Assembly: GCF_021650975.2 (NCBI RefSeq)
Contig: NZ_CP091285.1
Coordinates: forward strand, 248,001-312,000
Direction of reading: 5' to 3'
Length of the DNA stretch: 64,000 nucleotides
Source: Flavobacterium jumunjinense
GTDB lineage: Bacteria; Bacteroidota; Bacteroidia; Flavobacteriales; Flavobacteriaceae
Both the position numbers and the translations under genes were made by a program. Under the pieces are notes generated by a model. That model searched no databases. It was not told the origin of the DNA and worked only from the letters and a program-made list of their open reading frames with translations. Shown here piece after piece: positions 38,423-47,583 of this stretch; position 1 is the first letter of the stretch; the number at the start of each line of letters is the position of its first letter.

Positions 38423-39109
38423 TTATTGGTTGTATTTTTTTGATTCTTCCTCTGCGCTTTTTGCTTTTTGAGAAAGTTCCATTTTATTGTATAAATCAAT
38501 TAAACGTTTATAAGCAGTTTTTGAATGGGTCAAATTCACCCCTTGCAAATAGTATTTTTCTGCGGAATTATATCTTTCAAAATACTCATCGATATGTCCT
38601 TTTGCCATAACACCATCAATTTTTGAAATCGCCATTAATTCATCCGCATATTTTTGCGATTTCTTTTCGCTTCCGCCAATTATAGCTGGCAATTCAAGAT
38701 ATAAAATAAGCAAAGCCCATCTTGTATCTGTGTGTTTCGAATCTAATTTTGCCGCTAACTTAAAAGCATCTTCAATATCATCTATCATACCTAAAGCAGT
38801 AAACTTATTACTTTCTTTAGCTTTCATTCCCATTGCTCCTCCAAATTTGTAATGATAGTTTGCTGTTTGCGGGAATTTTTCTTTTAGATATTTATATTTT
38901 TCAATTGCTTCGTCCCATTTTTTATAGTAACCTGCAATATCTCCTACATATTCCATTGCTTTATAATCGTTTGGACTACTTTTTAAATGTGCTTCAAAAT
39001 AAACTTTAGCATCATTATATTTTTTCTGATTAAAAAGCTTTTCTCCTTTCTCAAAATTACTTTGAGAAAAAATCACAAATGGTAAAAAAAACAAAATGAT
39101 TTTATACAT
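38423..39109 (-). CDS. Secreted TPR-repeat protein
   Basis: A 228-residue protein with a signal peptide (MYKIILFFLPFVIFSQS). The rest is tetratricopeptide-like repeats, for example FEKGEKLFNQKKYNDAKVYF and ALLILYLELPAIIGGSEKKS, ending in Lys/Glu-rich KAKSAEEESKKYNQ. TPR proteins scaffold other proteins; no specific partner is evident. It is divergent from the large alpha-2-macroglobulin-like gene, 142 bases away, so the two may share a regulatory region. Confidence 0.8.
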   Translation of the reverse strand: MYKIILFFLPFVIFSQSNFEKGEKLFNQKKYNDAKVYFEAHLKSSPNDYKAMEYVGDIAGYYKKWDEAIEKYKYLKEKFPQTANYHYKFGGAMGMKAKESNKFTALGMIDDIEDAFKLAAKLDSKHTDTRWALLILYLELPAIIGGSEKKSQKYADELMAISKIDGVMAKGHIDEYFERYNSAEKYYLQGVNLTHSKTAYKRLIDLYNKMELSQKAKSAEEESKKYNQ

Positions 39110-39251
39110 AGCAGTAAAATTTATTCAAAATTAAGAAAATACTATGATTTATCCCGAAGTAAAAAAATATTTATCTTAGCAGAAGATTTTTTTCACAAAG
39201 TAATCCAACCTTTATCCTTTATTTACACTCTATACTAGTAAAGCTTATTCC

Positions 39252-42200
39252 ATGAAAAAATATTTTATCCTTTTATTTCTTCTTATTTGTACAACTTTAT
39301 TTTCACAATCCAATTATGATAATGAATGGAAAGAAGTCTATCAACACGAACTAGATGGAAAAACACGTTCTGCTTATGAAAGTGTACAGAAAATTTACAA
39401 AAAAGTAAAGCGTAAAAAAGACGATATCCAAATTATAAAGTGTTTTTTCTATACTTCAAAGTTCACACTTGCACTTGAAGAAGAGGCTCAATCTAAAGTA
39501 ATTCAAAACATTACAAGGGAAATAAATGACGCTAACGGAAACTCGAAAGCCATTTTGAATTACATTTATGCCTCCTTACTAAAAGACTACTACAATCAAA
39601 ATAGCTATAAAATTAGACAAAGAACGAGCATCGAAAATGAAAACAATGCTAATTTTTTACTTTGGAATGAAGCAAAGTTTGAATCAGAAATCATAAAACA
39701 ATTTGAATCTAGTTTGCAAAATAAAAACCAATTACAACAGCAAACTATTACTGACTACAATGAAACTTTTATTATTTCTCCAGATATAGATGGTAAAAAC
39801 TATACCTTATATGATTATTTATGGAATGAATATTTCGACTATTTAAAACGTGAAAATAGAAATTGGGAAATAAAACGTACTGTCGAAAACAATGCTATTA
39901 TTGAAAAACTATATAGTACTACAGAACACTTTATTACTCTTTCCGCTACTCCATTCAATGAATCAAACTTCAAAAGAATTATTGAATTATTTCAAGAAAA
40001 AGAGAAATTGTATGCCATAGATAACATAAAAAAAGCGAATAATACCTATGCTGTCCGATTGAGTTACATTCATACTATTTTCCAGAATAATGATTTGTAT
40101 ATTCAAAATTTAAAATTCCTTGAAGCAATAACGAATAATCAATTCCTTAAACAACAACTTAGAATTGACAGAGCTAAATTTTTGGCTTCAATTACAACTA
40201 AAAACAGTACAATTAATCATTATGACGAAGTATTGACTATTTGCGACTCTGTTTTGCAATCGATAACTAACAACAATGCTTTAGCCGATGCGGAAAACTT
40301 AAAAAACACCATTCTTCTCAAATCATTTAACTTAAAAATAAAACATACACTTTATGAGAATGAGAACACCAGAGCCTTTGTAGAATACAGAAACATTGAT
40401 ACGTTAACTATTTATTATTATCGTATTCCAAAAGGTATAAATTTCGAAAAAAACTATAATAAAACTGACTCAACTGTAACCGATTACATTTCGAAAAACA
40501 AACCATTCAAACAGTTCTTTCGCATTTTACCTAATAAAAAAGATTATTTTGAGACTTCTACCGAAATACTTTTGGAAAATTTACCTTTGGGTGATTATTT
40601 AATGGTTATTCAACCCAATAATAAAAAATTAGATAGTACTATCTACAAGTACGAAATGATAACCGTTTCTAATATTATTCACTTAGAAGATGAAAATGAA
40701 GAAGAAGATTTGTTCTATGTTTTAGACAGAAGAACTGGAAAACCTTTACAAAATATAATTGCTAAAAATGATGAAGAAACGAAACGGACAGATCAATTAG
40801 GTAAGGTTGGATTCAAAAAAAAGAAATATGAAAAGAACACATCCTATTCATCCGATGCCTATTTTATACATAAAAACGATACGCTAGTTGAAAAATACAG
40901 TAAAGGATTGCTTCAAGACGAAAGCTACACTACTAATGAAGATGAAGATTTTGCAGCAAAACCTATGCTCTACTTAGACAGAGCCATTTATAGACCAGGA
41001 CAAAAAGTCTATTATAAAGGAATAATTGCACAAACCAAAAACGAAAAAAGGAGTGTTGTTCCTTTTGTAACGGTTTTAGTAACTATTGAAGATACTAATA
41101 ACAATACTTTGAAAGAGTATGAAGTGCAAACCAATGATTTTGGCTCTTTTACAGGTGAGTTTGATATTCCTAAGAACATATTAACAGGTGAGTTTACTAT
41201 TACAATTGATGAACCCGATAATTATGAAAATGACACAAAATATTATAATGAAGAGGAAGATGAACATTCTTTTTGGGACAATGTAGATTTTGACAGCGAT
41301 GAATTTACCTTTCAAGTAGAAGAATACAAACGACCGACATTTGAAGTTGACTTTAATACTATAAAAGAAAACTATACCATTGGCGATACCTTAAAGATTG
41401 TAGGAAATGCAAAAACATTAGCAGGAAGCAACCTAACGAATGCTAAAGTAAAATATACAATTTCCCAAACAACAATGGGTAATAAATTCAACAATAACAA
41501 CATTGATGATGTAATTGGAAATACTGAAACAAACGAAAAAGGAGAATTTACAATTATAATAACAGCAAACGATAGTCTAATCGAAAACAAAGACATCAAT
41601 AAAATCACTTACTACATTAAAGCAGAAGTAATAGATAGTAATGGAGAAACTCGAACAACGTCTATCAGTGTATATGTTGGCAAAGAGACATTAGTCCTTA
41701 ATCTATATACTAATTCTAAACTCTACAAAGAAGACCAGAATACTCTTGAAATTTCAGCCAAAACTTTGAATCATTTTCCAATAGATGCAAAAGGTAAAAT
41801 TGAAATTTATTATATAGAAAAGAAAAATTTCCTAAAACCTCGATTATTTTATTTTCCTGAAAACCAAAACATTAATGAAGCTACATTTAGAAAACTATTT
41901 CCGAATGAACCTTATAATAATGAAGATTCAGAAACTAAAGAAATCCTAGTTAAAACCATAGATTTTAACACTAAAAACGAAAAATCAATAGCCTTTAATT
42001 TTCTTAAAGATTATAAAAATGGTAACTATAAAATTACAGCAAAAGCCTTTGATTCCAAAAACAATGCAATAGAAAAAACAACCACAATTCAACTAAAATC
42101 GAGAACTGATATTTTTGACGAAACAAAACTTTTTACATTTAAAGACATTACCACAATACAAAGTGATTATTTCGAATTTGAGTTTTTTTCTACAATTCCT

Positions 42201-45200
42201 AATTTAATCATTTTCTCAAGATCTTACTTAGGTAAAAAACTAGACAATGAGCAAATAATTGAGCTAAAAAAAGGAATTGGAAAAGTTAGAATCAAAAAAG
42301 ATACAAACACAAAAGAAGACTTTTATTTTCATTTTTCAACATTCTATGATGATGAAATTCAGAATGAAAATCACGAAATCAAAAAAGAAACTGTTGAGAA
42401 AAAATTAGAATTCGAAATCCTTAGTCTTCGCAACAAAATAGAACCTGGAAGTAAGGAAAATTGGTCTTTCAAAATTGCTAATCAGGAAACTGAAACAGAA
42501 GTTTTAGCGAGTATGTATGACAGCTCATTAGATCAATTTACAGAAAAAAACTGGAACACTAATTTATATTTTCAAACTAATAATTATGGTCCAAAATATC
42601 CAAATTATTACAGAAACAAAATCAATACTGTTTATTTTAATAATTTCAGCAAGACACCTAAATACTATCATTACTACATTACAAATCCAAAATTAAACAC
42701 ATTTGGTTTAGATTTTAATAATCGCAACAATCAATATAGTAACGAAAAATACGTAAAAGACATAAAAAGCAAACTGGAAATTCCAAAAAACGCAGTATCT
42801 ATAACTGGAAAAATTGTTAACATCAATGGGCAATCTTTATCAGGTGTTATCATAATTGTACAAGGAACAAATAGAAGCGCTGAAAGTGATTTTGATGGTA
42901 ATTTTAGCATTCAAGTTGAAGAAAACGAAACACTAACTTTTTCCTACATTAGCATGATTGATGCTTATTATACCATAAAGAATAAAAATGAGGTGCTACA
43001 TATAATAATGGAAGAAGATAATACAATACTTGACAATGTAGTTGTAGTAGGTTATGGCATGAAAACTAAAAAAAGCTTAACCGGCTCTTCTTATAAAATC
43101 ATGAGAATACAAAACAGTTCTTTTTCTAGTGAAGCCGAAACCTTTGCTTATGAAACACTCAATGGACAACATGGCATACAAGTGGTAAATGATAGTGCTC
43201 AACCTGGGAGCGCTCCAATAATTAGATTAAGAGGTCCAGCTTCTTTAAAAAACACGAATGAACCCTTGTATATAGTAGATGGAGTTTCTATGAGTACAGA
43301 AAATTTTGCCAAAATCAAAACTGAAGATATTGATAACGTTTCCGTTCTTAAAGGAGAATCCGCAACTGCACTATATGGCAGTAAAGCTTCAAATGGAGTA
43401 ATTATCATTACTACAAAAAAAGCATTACAAGAACTAACACAAGTAAAAACAAGAACTAACTTTAACGAAACCGCTTTCTTTTTCCCACAATTACAAACAG
43501 ATAAAGAAGGTAAAATAAGCTTCAATTTCACTACTCCTGAGTCTTTAACACGCTGGAAATTGCGTTTATTAGGTCATAATAAAAACTTTGAAACAGGTTA
43601 TTTCCAAAGCGATATTGTTTCTCAAAAAGACATTATGGTCATGCCAAATTTACCTCGTTTTGTAAGAGAAAAAGATACATTGACTATTACTACAAAAGTA
43701 GTAAACATGACCAATGAAACAAAATCAGGTCTTGCAATGCTTCTTTTATTTGACGCAACCAATGGTGTAGCAATAGACAGCATTGCCATGAACAGAAATA
43801 ATACAAAAAAATTCATCTGTAAACCAAAGGAAAGTGTTTCTGTTTCATGGACAATTACAATCCCTGAAAACCTACAAGGGCTACAGTATAAAATCGTAGC
43901 AAAATCGGGCAATTTTTCTGATGGAGAAGAAAATATTTTACCCGTTTTAAGTAACAAAATTTTAATCACTGAAAGTATTCCACTTTGGGTACGAGAAAAC
44001 AGCACAAAAGAATATGTCTTTGAAAACTTAAAAAACAATACTTCAACTACGCTACAACATCATTCATTCACATTAGAATATACTTCAAATCCAGTTTGGT
44101 TTGCATTGCAATCGTTACCTTATTTAATGGAATACGAACATGAATGTGCTGAACAAACTTTTTCTCGTTATTATGCAAATACGCTTGCCTCAGAAATAAT
44201 CAACAAAAACCCGAACATTGCTGCTTTGTTTGAATCTTATAGAAAAGAAGAAAGTCCAAAAAAAAAATTAGAAATTAATAAAGAATTAAAATCAATTTTA
44301 TTAGCCGAAACACCTTGGTATTTTGATTCTGAAGATGAAACAACAAAAAACAAACAATTGGCTTACTTGTTTGATTCAGCTACATTAAAAAACACGCAAA
44401 ACAAAACTTTAGAAAAACTAGAAACTAAACAATTATCTTCAGGTGGTTTCCCTTGGTTTGATGGTGGCGAAGAGAACACATTCATTACACAACATATTCT
44501 TTCTGGTATTGGTCATTTAAACAAATTAATTCCAAATACGGAGACAACGTATAAAAACATAACGTCAAAAAGCATTCCTTATTTAGATAGTAATTTTATT
44601 AACCGATTTAAAAAAAATAAAAAGCATTTTACTAACTATTCCTATACGGATGTCCATTTTTTATACACAAGAAGTTTTTTTATTGACCAATATCCTTTAT
44701 CTAAAAAACTAGATTCAATAGTACAACAGCAATTGAAAGAAGTAAAAGAACATTGGCTTAGTTATTCTTTATATCAAAAAGGGCAATTGGCTTTAGTTTT
44801 TAATCGCTTTGGTGATGCTAACATGGCTCAAAAAATGATAACTCATTTAAAAGAAACTGCTTCTTTAAATGAAGATTTAGGAATGTACTGGATAGAAAAT
44901 ACTAAAAGTTGGTATTGGTACCAATCGCCTATTGAAACTCAATCAATATTAATTGAAGCTTTTAATGAAGTAACTAAGGACATTACTTCGGTTGATTTAA
45001 TGAAAGTGTGGTTGTTAAAAAACAAGCAGCATAAAAATTGGTCTACAACCAAAGCAACTACTGAAGCTATTTATGCTATTTTATTACAAGGTAAGAATTG
45101 GACAACCATAGAAGAAAAAACCAAATTTAAAATTGGCAATGAAAAAATCTTAAGTCAAAAATTATCTAAAAAGGAAAAAGAAGCTACAACTGGTTATATT

Positions 45201-45761
45201 AAGATGCATTGGAAAGCAGATGAAATAACAACAGATATGGCAAACATTAGTATTCAAAACAAATCAGACGTTCCAAGTTATGGTGGTGTATATTGGCAAT
45301 ACTTTGAGAATTTGGAAAACATAAAAGAAAGTACAAATGCGGTTTTAAATATTAAAAAGGAATTATTTAAAAAAGAGAATACTCCAAAAGGATCTGTTTT
45401 AAAACCAATTGCAAAAAAAAATATAATTATTGGGGATATAATTACAATTCGACTAGAGATTAAAGCTATTGAAGATTTAGAATTTGTTCATCTAAAAGAC
45501 TTAAGAGCTTCATGTTTTGAGCCAATAGATGTTATTTCTACTCACGAAAGAAGAGATAATCTTTATTTTTATAAAAGTACAAAAGATGTAGCTACACATT
45601 TCTTCTTCGACAAGATAAACAAAGGAACATATGTTTTAGAATATGATGTTCGTGTAAATAATTCCGGAAATTTCAATGATGGTATTGCAACTTTACAAAG
45701 CATGTATGCTCCTGAGTTTTCAGCTAATTCTAAAAATAATGTCATAAAAGTCTCAAAATAA
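39252..45761 (+). CDS. Alpha-2-macroglobulin-like protein with SusC-type plug insertion
   Basis: A 2169-residue secreted protein with a signal peptide (YFILLFLLICTTLFSQS). A first MG2-type domain with LYLDRAIYRPGQKVYYKGII lies near residue 580, and bait-region-like MG segments follow to about 1150. The C-terminal half has an A2M domain beginning near residue 1409 and a thioester-type motif ECAEQTF (C1632, E1634, Q1635). Inserted at about 1180-1390 is a carboxypeptidase-regulatory domain plus a SusC-type TonB plug with VVVVGYGMKTKKSLTGSSY, EPLYIVDGVSM and ALYGSKASNGVIIITTKK, but no barrel. Bacterial A2Ms trap proteases, so this may link surface defence or protein uptake to TonB-type partners. 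The start matches a strong signal peptide. Confidence 0.85.
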   Translation: MKKYFILLFLLICTTLFSQSNYDNEWKEVYQHELDGKTRSAYESVQKIYKKVKRKKDDIQIIKCFFYTSKFTLALEEEAQSKVIQNITREINDANGNSKAILNYIYASLLKDYYNQNSYKIRQRTSIENENNANFLLWNEAKFESEIIKQFESSLQNKNQLQQQTITDYNETFIISPDIDGKNYTLYDYLWNEYFDYLKRENRNWEIKRTVENNAIIEKLYSTTEHFITLSATPFNESNFKRIIELFQEKEKLYAIDNIKKANNTYAVRLSYIHTIFQNNDLYIQNLKFLEAITNNQFLKQQLRIDRAKFLASITTKNSTINHYDEVLTICDSVLQSITNNNALADAENLKNTILLKSFNLKIKHTLYENENTRAFVEYRNIDTLTIYYYRIPKGINFEKNYNKTDSTVTDYISKNKPFKQFFRILPNKKDYFETSTEILLENLPLGDYLMVIQPNNKKLDSTIYKYEMITVSNIIHLEDENEEEDLFYVLDRRTGKPLQNIIAKNDEETKRTDQLGKVGFKKKKYEKNTSYSSDAYFIHKNDTLVEKYSKGLLQDESYTTNEDEDFAAKPMLYLDRAIYRPGQKVYYKGIIAQTKNEKRSVVPFVTVLVTIEDTNNNTLKEYEVQTNDFGSFTGEFDIPKNILTGEFTITIDEPDNYENDTKYYNEEEDEHSFWDNVDFDSDEFTFQVEEYKRPTFEVDFNTIKENYTIGDTLKIVGNAKTLAGSNLTNAKVKYTISQTTMGNKFNNNNIDDVIGNTETNEKGEFTIIITANDSLIENKDINKITYYIKAEVIDSNGETRTTSISVYVGKETLVLNLYTNSKLYKEDQNTLEISAKTLNHFPIDAKGKIEIYYIEKKNFLKPRLFYFPENQNINEATFRKLFPNEPYNNEDSETKEILVKTIDFNTKNEKSIAFNFLKDYKNGNYKITAKAFDSKNNAIEKTTTIQLKSRTDIFDETKLFTFKDITTIQSDYFEFEFFSTIPNLIIFSRSYLGKKLDNEQIIELKKGIGKVRIKKDTNTKEDFYFHFSTFYDDEIQNENHEIKKETVEKKLEFEILSLRNKIEPGSKENWSFKIANQETETEVLASMYDSSLDQFTEKNWNTNLYFQTNNYGPKYPNYYRNKINTVYFNNFSKTPKYYHYYITNPKLNTFGLDFNNRNNQYSNEKYVKDIKSKLEIPKNAVSITGKIVNINGQSLSGVIIIVQGTNRSAESDFDGNFSIQVEENETLTFSYISMIDAYYTIKNKNEVLHIIMEEDNTILDNVVVVGYGMKTKKSLTGSSYKIMRIQNSSFSSEAETFAYETLNGQHGIQVVNDSAQPGSAPIIRLRGPASLKNTNEPLYIVDGVSMSTENFAKIKTEDIDNVSVLKGESATALYGSKASNGVIIITTKKALQELTQVKTRTNFNETAFFFPQLQTDKEGKISFNFTTPESLTRWKLRLLGHNKNFETGYFQSDIVSQKDIMVMPNLPRFVREKDTLTITTKVVNMTNETKSGLAMLLLFDATNGVAIDSIAMNRNNTKKFICKPKESVSVSWTITIPENLQGLQYKIVAKSGNFSDGEENILPVLSNKILITESIPLWVRENSTKEYVFENLKNNTSTTLQHHSFTLEYTSNPVWFALQSLPYLMEYEHECAEQTFSRYYANTLASEIINKNPNIAALFESYRKEESPKKKLEINKELKSILLAETPWYFDSEDETTKNKQLAYLFDSATLKNTQNKTLEKLETKQLSSGGFPWFDGGEENTFITQHILSGIGHLNKLIPNTETTYKNITSKSIPYLDSNFINRFKKNKKHFTNYSYTDVHFLYTRSFFIDQYPLSKKLDSIVQQQLKEVKEHWLSYSLYQKGQLALVFNRFGDANMAQKMITHLKETASLNEDLGMYWIENTKSWYWYQSPIETQSILIEAFNEVTKDITSVDLMKVWLLKNKQHKNWSTTKATTEAIYAILLQGKNWTTIEEKTKFKIGNEKILSQKLSKKEKEATTGYIKMHWKADEITTDMANISIQNKSDVPSYGGVYWQYFENLENIKESTNAVLNIKKELFKKENTPKGSVLKPIAKKNIIIGDIITIRLEIKAIEDLEFVHLKDLRASCFEPIDVISTHERRDNLYFYKSTKDVATHFFFDKINKGTYVLEYDVRVNNSGNFNDGIATLQSMYAPEFSANSKNNVIKVSK

Positions 45762-45797
45762 TAACTTTAACATAGTTCTAAAAACTCATTTTTTTTA

Positions 45798-45805
45798 TAT
45801 ATTTG
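45798..45805 (+). promoter_or_regulatory. Candidate -7 element of the kbp-like gene
   Basis: TATATTTG matches TAnnTTTG. It predicts a start near 45812, about 21 bases before the ATG at 45833. An upstream in-frame start codon at 45803 falls within this element, which supports the later start. The -33 box is weak. Confidence 0.55.
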
Positions 45806-45832
45806 AGTATTAACATTAAAACGAACAACACT

Positions 45833-46294
45833 ATGGGATTATTTTCATTTGTAAAAAATGCTGGAGCAAAACTATTTGGTAAAAAAGAAGAAGAAGCACC
45901 AGTTGAAGAAAAAGCAGTATTAAAAGCAGGAGCTTTACTTGCACACATTAAATCCTTAGGATTAGAATATCAATCTATAAAAATTCGACTTACAGGTGAT
46001 GATGTAATTGTTGAAGGTGATGTTGCACAACAAGCAGATGCAGAAAAAATTGTATTAGCAATTGGAAATGTAGATGGCGTTGACACTGTAGACAATCAAA
46101 TGACCGTCGTAGAGCCTAAACCAGAAGCAAGATTCCACACTGTTGAAAAAGGTGAATGGTTATCTAAAATCGCTAAAAAATACTATGACGATGCTAACAA
46201 ATACAATGTTATTTTTGAAGCAAACAAACCAATGTTAGAGCATCCAGATAAAATATATCCAGGTCAAGTTTTACGTATTCCTAATTTAGACTAA
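45833..46294 (+). CDS. BON-LysM protein, Kbp (YgaU) homologue
   Basis: About 153 residues, closely resembling E. coli Kbp/YgaU, a cytoplasmic potassium-binding protein. The N-terminus MGLFSFVKNAGAKLFGKK matches the family start; the BON domain has IRLTGDDVIVEGDVAQQADA and ILAIGNVDGVDTVDNQ-like sequence; the LysM domain is FHTVEKGEWLSKIAKKYYDD, ending NPMLEHPDKIYPGQVLRIPN-like sequence. I choose the ATG at 45833 on the basis of family alignment and the promoter position. Potassium binding is inferred from the homologue. Confidence 0.88.
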   Translation: MGLFSFVKNAGAKLFGKKEEEAPVEEKAVLKAGALLAHIKSLGLEYQSIKIRLTGDDVIVEGDVAQQADAEKIVLAIGNVDGVDTVDNQMTVVEPKPEARFHTVEKGEWLSKIAKKYYDDANKYNVIFEANKPMLEHPDKIYPGQVLRIPNLD

Positions 46295-46296
46295 TT

Positions 46297-46352
46297 AGTT
46301 TTATATAGAAAAAAAGGAACGCAAATGCGTTCCTTTTTTTCTATATAAAACT
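46297..46352. terminator. Giant bidirectional terminator A
   Basis: Arms of 26 bases (46297-46322 and 46327-46352) are perfect inverted copies with a 4-base loop AAAT. The core is AAAAAAAGGAACGC/GCGTTCCTTTTTTT, extended by AT-rich flanks. It lies between kbp and the convergent acidic-protein gene. A near copy sits at 47524-47575, listed separately. Confidence 0.95.
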
Positions 46353-46362
46353 ATTGAATTAG

Positions 46363-46677
46363 CTACCTTCTTCTTCTACCAAAAAAACTAGTTCCTAAGT
46401 TAGATAAGTTTATATTGGACTTTCTTACTGTATCATCTTTATCATCTAAACTATCAACCTCTTGAAGAATTAATTCTTCTTCTTTATCATCAATCTTTTC
46501 TTCAACATGACTGTCTTCAATAATTTCATTTTTAATTTCAATTAAATCATTTTCAGTCTCATCAACAACATTATTTTCATCTTTAACATCTATATTTCCG
46601 AATCTAATTTTATTAAAAACCTCTAATTTCATTGCTAAAGCATATTGCAAAACTTCAATATCTTTTTGATTTTCCAT
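46363..46677 (-). CDS. Small acidic protein of unknown function
   Basis: A 104-residue, strongly acidic protein. It begins MENQKDIEVLQYALAMKLEV, has a long stretch rich in Asp/Glu/Asn (about residues 30-80, for example EEKIDDKEEELILQEVDSL), and ends with GTSFFGRRRR. I choose the second ATG (46677) because the first start (46683) adds only two residues. The pattern of an acidic low-complexity region with a basic tip suggests an unstructured adaptor or a protein that binds the roadblock-like partners encoded divergently nearby. I do not recognise a family. Confidence 0.65.
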   Translation of the reverse strand: MENQKDIEVLQYALAMKLEVFNKIRFGNIDVKDENNVVDETENDLIEIKNEIIEDSHVEEKIDDKEEELILQEVDSLDDKDDTVRKSNINLSNLGTSFFGRRRR

Positions 46678-46766
46678 CCTCATTTATTTTTTACAAAAGT
46701 ATAGAAATTTTAGCATTAATTACAGAAAAATTATACTAGTTTTAACATTAAAAAAAAAAAACACCC

Positions 46767-46774
46767 TATCTTTG
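46767..46774 (+). promoter_or_regulatory. Candidate -7 element of the roadblock-like gene
   Basis: TATCTTTG matches TAnnTTTG and predicts a transcription start near 46781, only 7 bases before the ATG at 46788. It lies just after a poly-A stretch (46750-46760). The -33 box is unclear. Confidence 0.5.
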
Positions 46775-46787
46775 TAATAATAAATAT

Positions 46788-47111
46788 ATGAATTATAATA
46801 TGTTACAAAAACTAATTGAGGAAACTGCAATCGAATCAGCCTTAATCTTCGACAAAAATGGAAAACTCATTGATTCCTGTAATATTGAAAAACCACAAAC
46901 TATATCTGCAATGTCTAATACAATATTAGAAATGTGCCAAGGACTAGTTGAGGAATTAAATGAAAAAAAAATAAATCAAATTATTATAAAAGGGAATTCT
47001 CTTTTATTAATTGGAAGTACTATAAATAAAAATCAATATCTCATTTCTATATGTAATGATATTAGTAAACTAGGACTATTATTAAAAGTCATAGATAATT
47101 TAGAAAAATAA
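46788..47111 (+). CDS. Small roadblock/LC7-like protein
   Basis: A 107-residue protein with a roadblock/LC7-like pattern: a first helix (MLQKLIEETAIESALIF) leading into a strand pair with DKNGKLIDSC, a long helix (ISAMSNTILEMCQGLVEELN), two strands (QIIIKGNSLLLIG and YLISICND), and a terminal helix (KLGLLLKVIDNLEK). Roadblock proteins regulate small Ras-like GTPases such as MglA in other bacteria. No GTPase of that type lies in this window, although obgE is the next gene but one. Fold assignment is by pattern only. Confidence 0.6.
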   Translation: MNYNMLQKLIEETAIESALIFDKNGKLIDSCNIEKPQTISAMSNTILEMCQGLVEELNEKKINQIIIKGNSLLLIGSTINKNQYLISICNDISKLGLLLKVIDNLEK

Positions 47112-47141
47112 TTTAACCCAAAATAACTTAATTTAACATTT

Positions 47142-47516
47142 ATGTCAGATTTTTTAACCCAGTTCGGTGAGGACTTAAAAACCAATATTTCAGGTTTCAT
47201 TGCTGTTAGTGTAACAGAAATAAAATCAGGAGTTTCTTACTTCTCTTTATCTGTTGATCCTTCTTTCGATCCTGAATTAGCTTCTGCTTATAACCTTGAA
47301 GTTGCAAAAGCTAAACTAAGTGCTATTAAAGCATTAAATTTAGATCAAAAAATAGAAAACATTATGATTAACCTAACTTCGCAAATTCATATTATTGATA
47401 TTTCTGAAGACGGTGAATACTTTATTTACTTAGCAGTTGATTCAAACAAAGCTAACTTAGGAATGACTAAGTCAGTCTTAAATAAATACAAAAAAGATAT
47501 TGTAGGAAAACTTTAA
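47142..47516 (+). CDS. Second small roadblock-like protein
   Basis: A 124-residue protein 30 bases downstream of the first. It has FIAVSVTEIKSGVSYFSLSV, a long helix (ASAYNLEVAKAKLSAIKALN), then IENIMINLTSQIHIIDISED and YFIYLAVDSNKANLGMTKSV. This strand-helix-strand order resembles the roadblock/profilin-like fold of its neighbour, though more distantly. The two genes are probably co-transcribed and end at giant terminator B, which also serves the convergent obgE. Function unknown; a regulator of GTP-binding or polarity proteins is a guess. Confidence 0.6.
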   Translation: MSDFLTQFGEDLKTNISGFIAVSVTEIKSGVSYFSLSVDPSFDPELASAYNLEVAKAKLSAIKALNLDQKIENIMINLTSQIHIIDISEDGEYFIYLAVDSNKANLGMTKSVLNKYKKDIVGKL

Positions 47517-47523
47517 TTTCTTC

Positions 47524-47575
47524 TTTTATATACAAAAAAAGGAACGCATTAGCGTTCCTTTTTTTGTATATAAAA
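47524..47575. terminator. Giant bidirectional terminator B
   Basis: Arms of 24 bases (47524-47547 and 47552-47575) form a perfect stem with the 4-base loop ATTA. The core AAAAAAAGGAACGC/GCGTTCCTTTTTTT and the right flank (TATATAAAACTATTGAATTA) are shared with terminator A, 1.2 kb upstream. It separates the roadblock-like genes from the convergent obgE. Confidence 0.95.
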
Positions 47576-47583
47576 CTATTGAA

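Noticed and set aside
43199..44038. Minus-strand frames inside the alpha-2-macroglobulin-like gene
   Set aside because: These are shadows of the long plus-strand frame; they lack ribosome-binding context and homology features.
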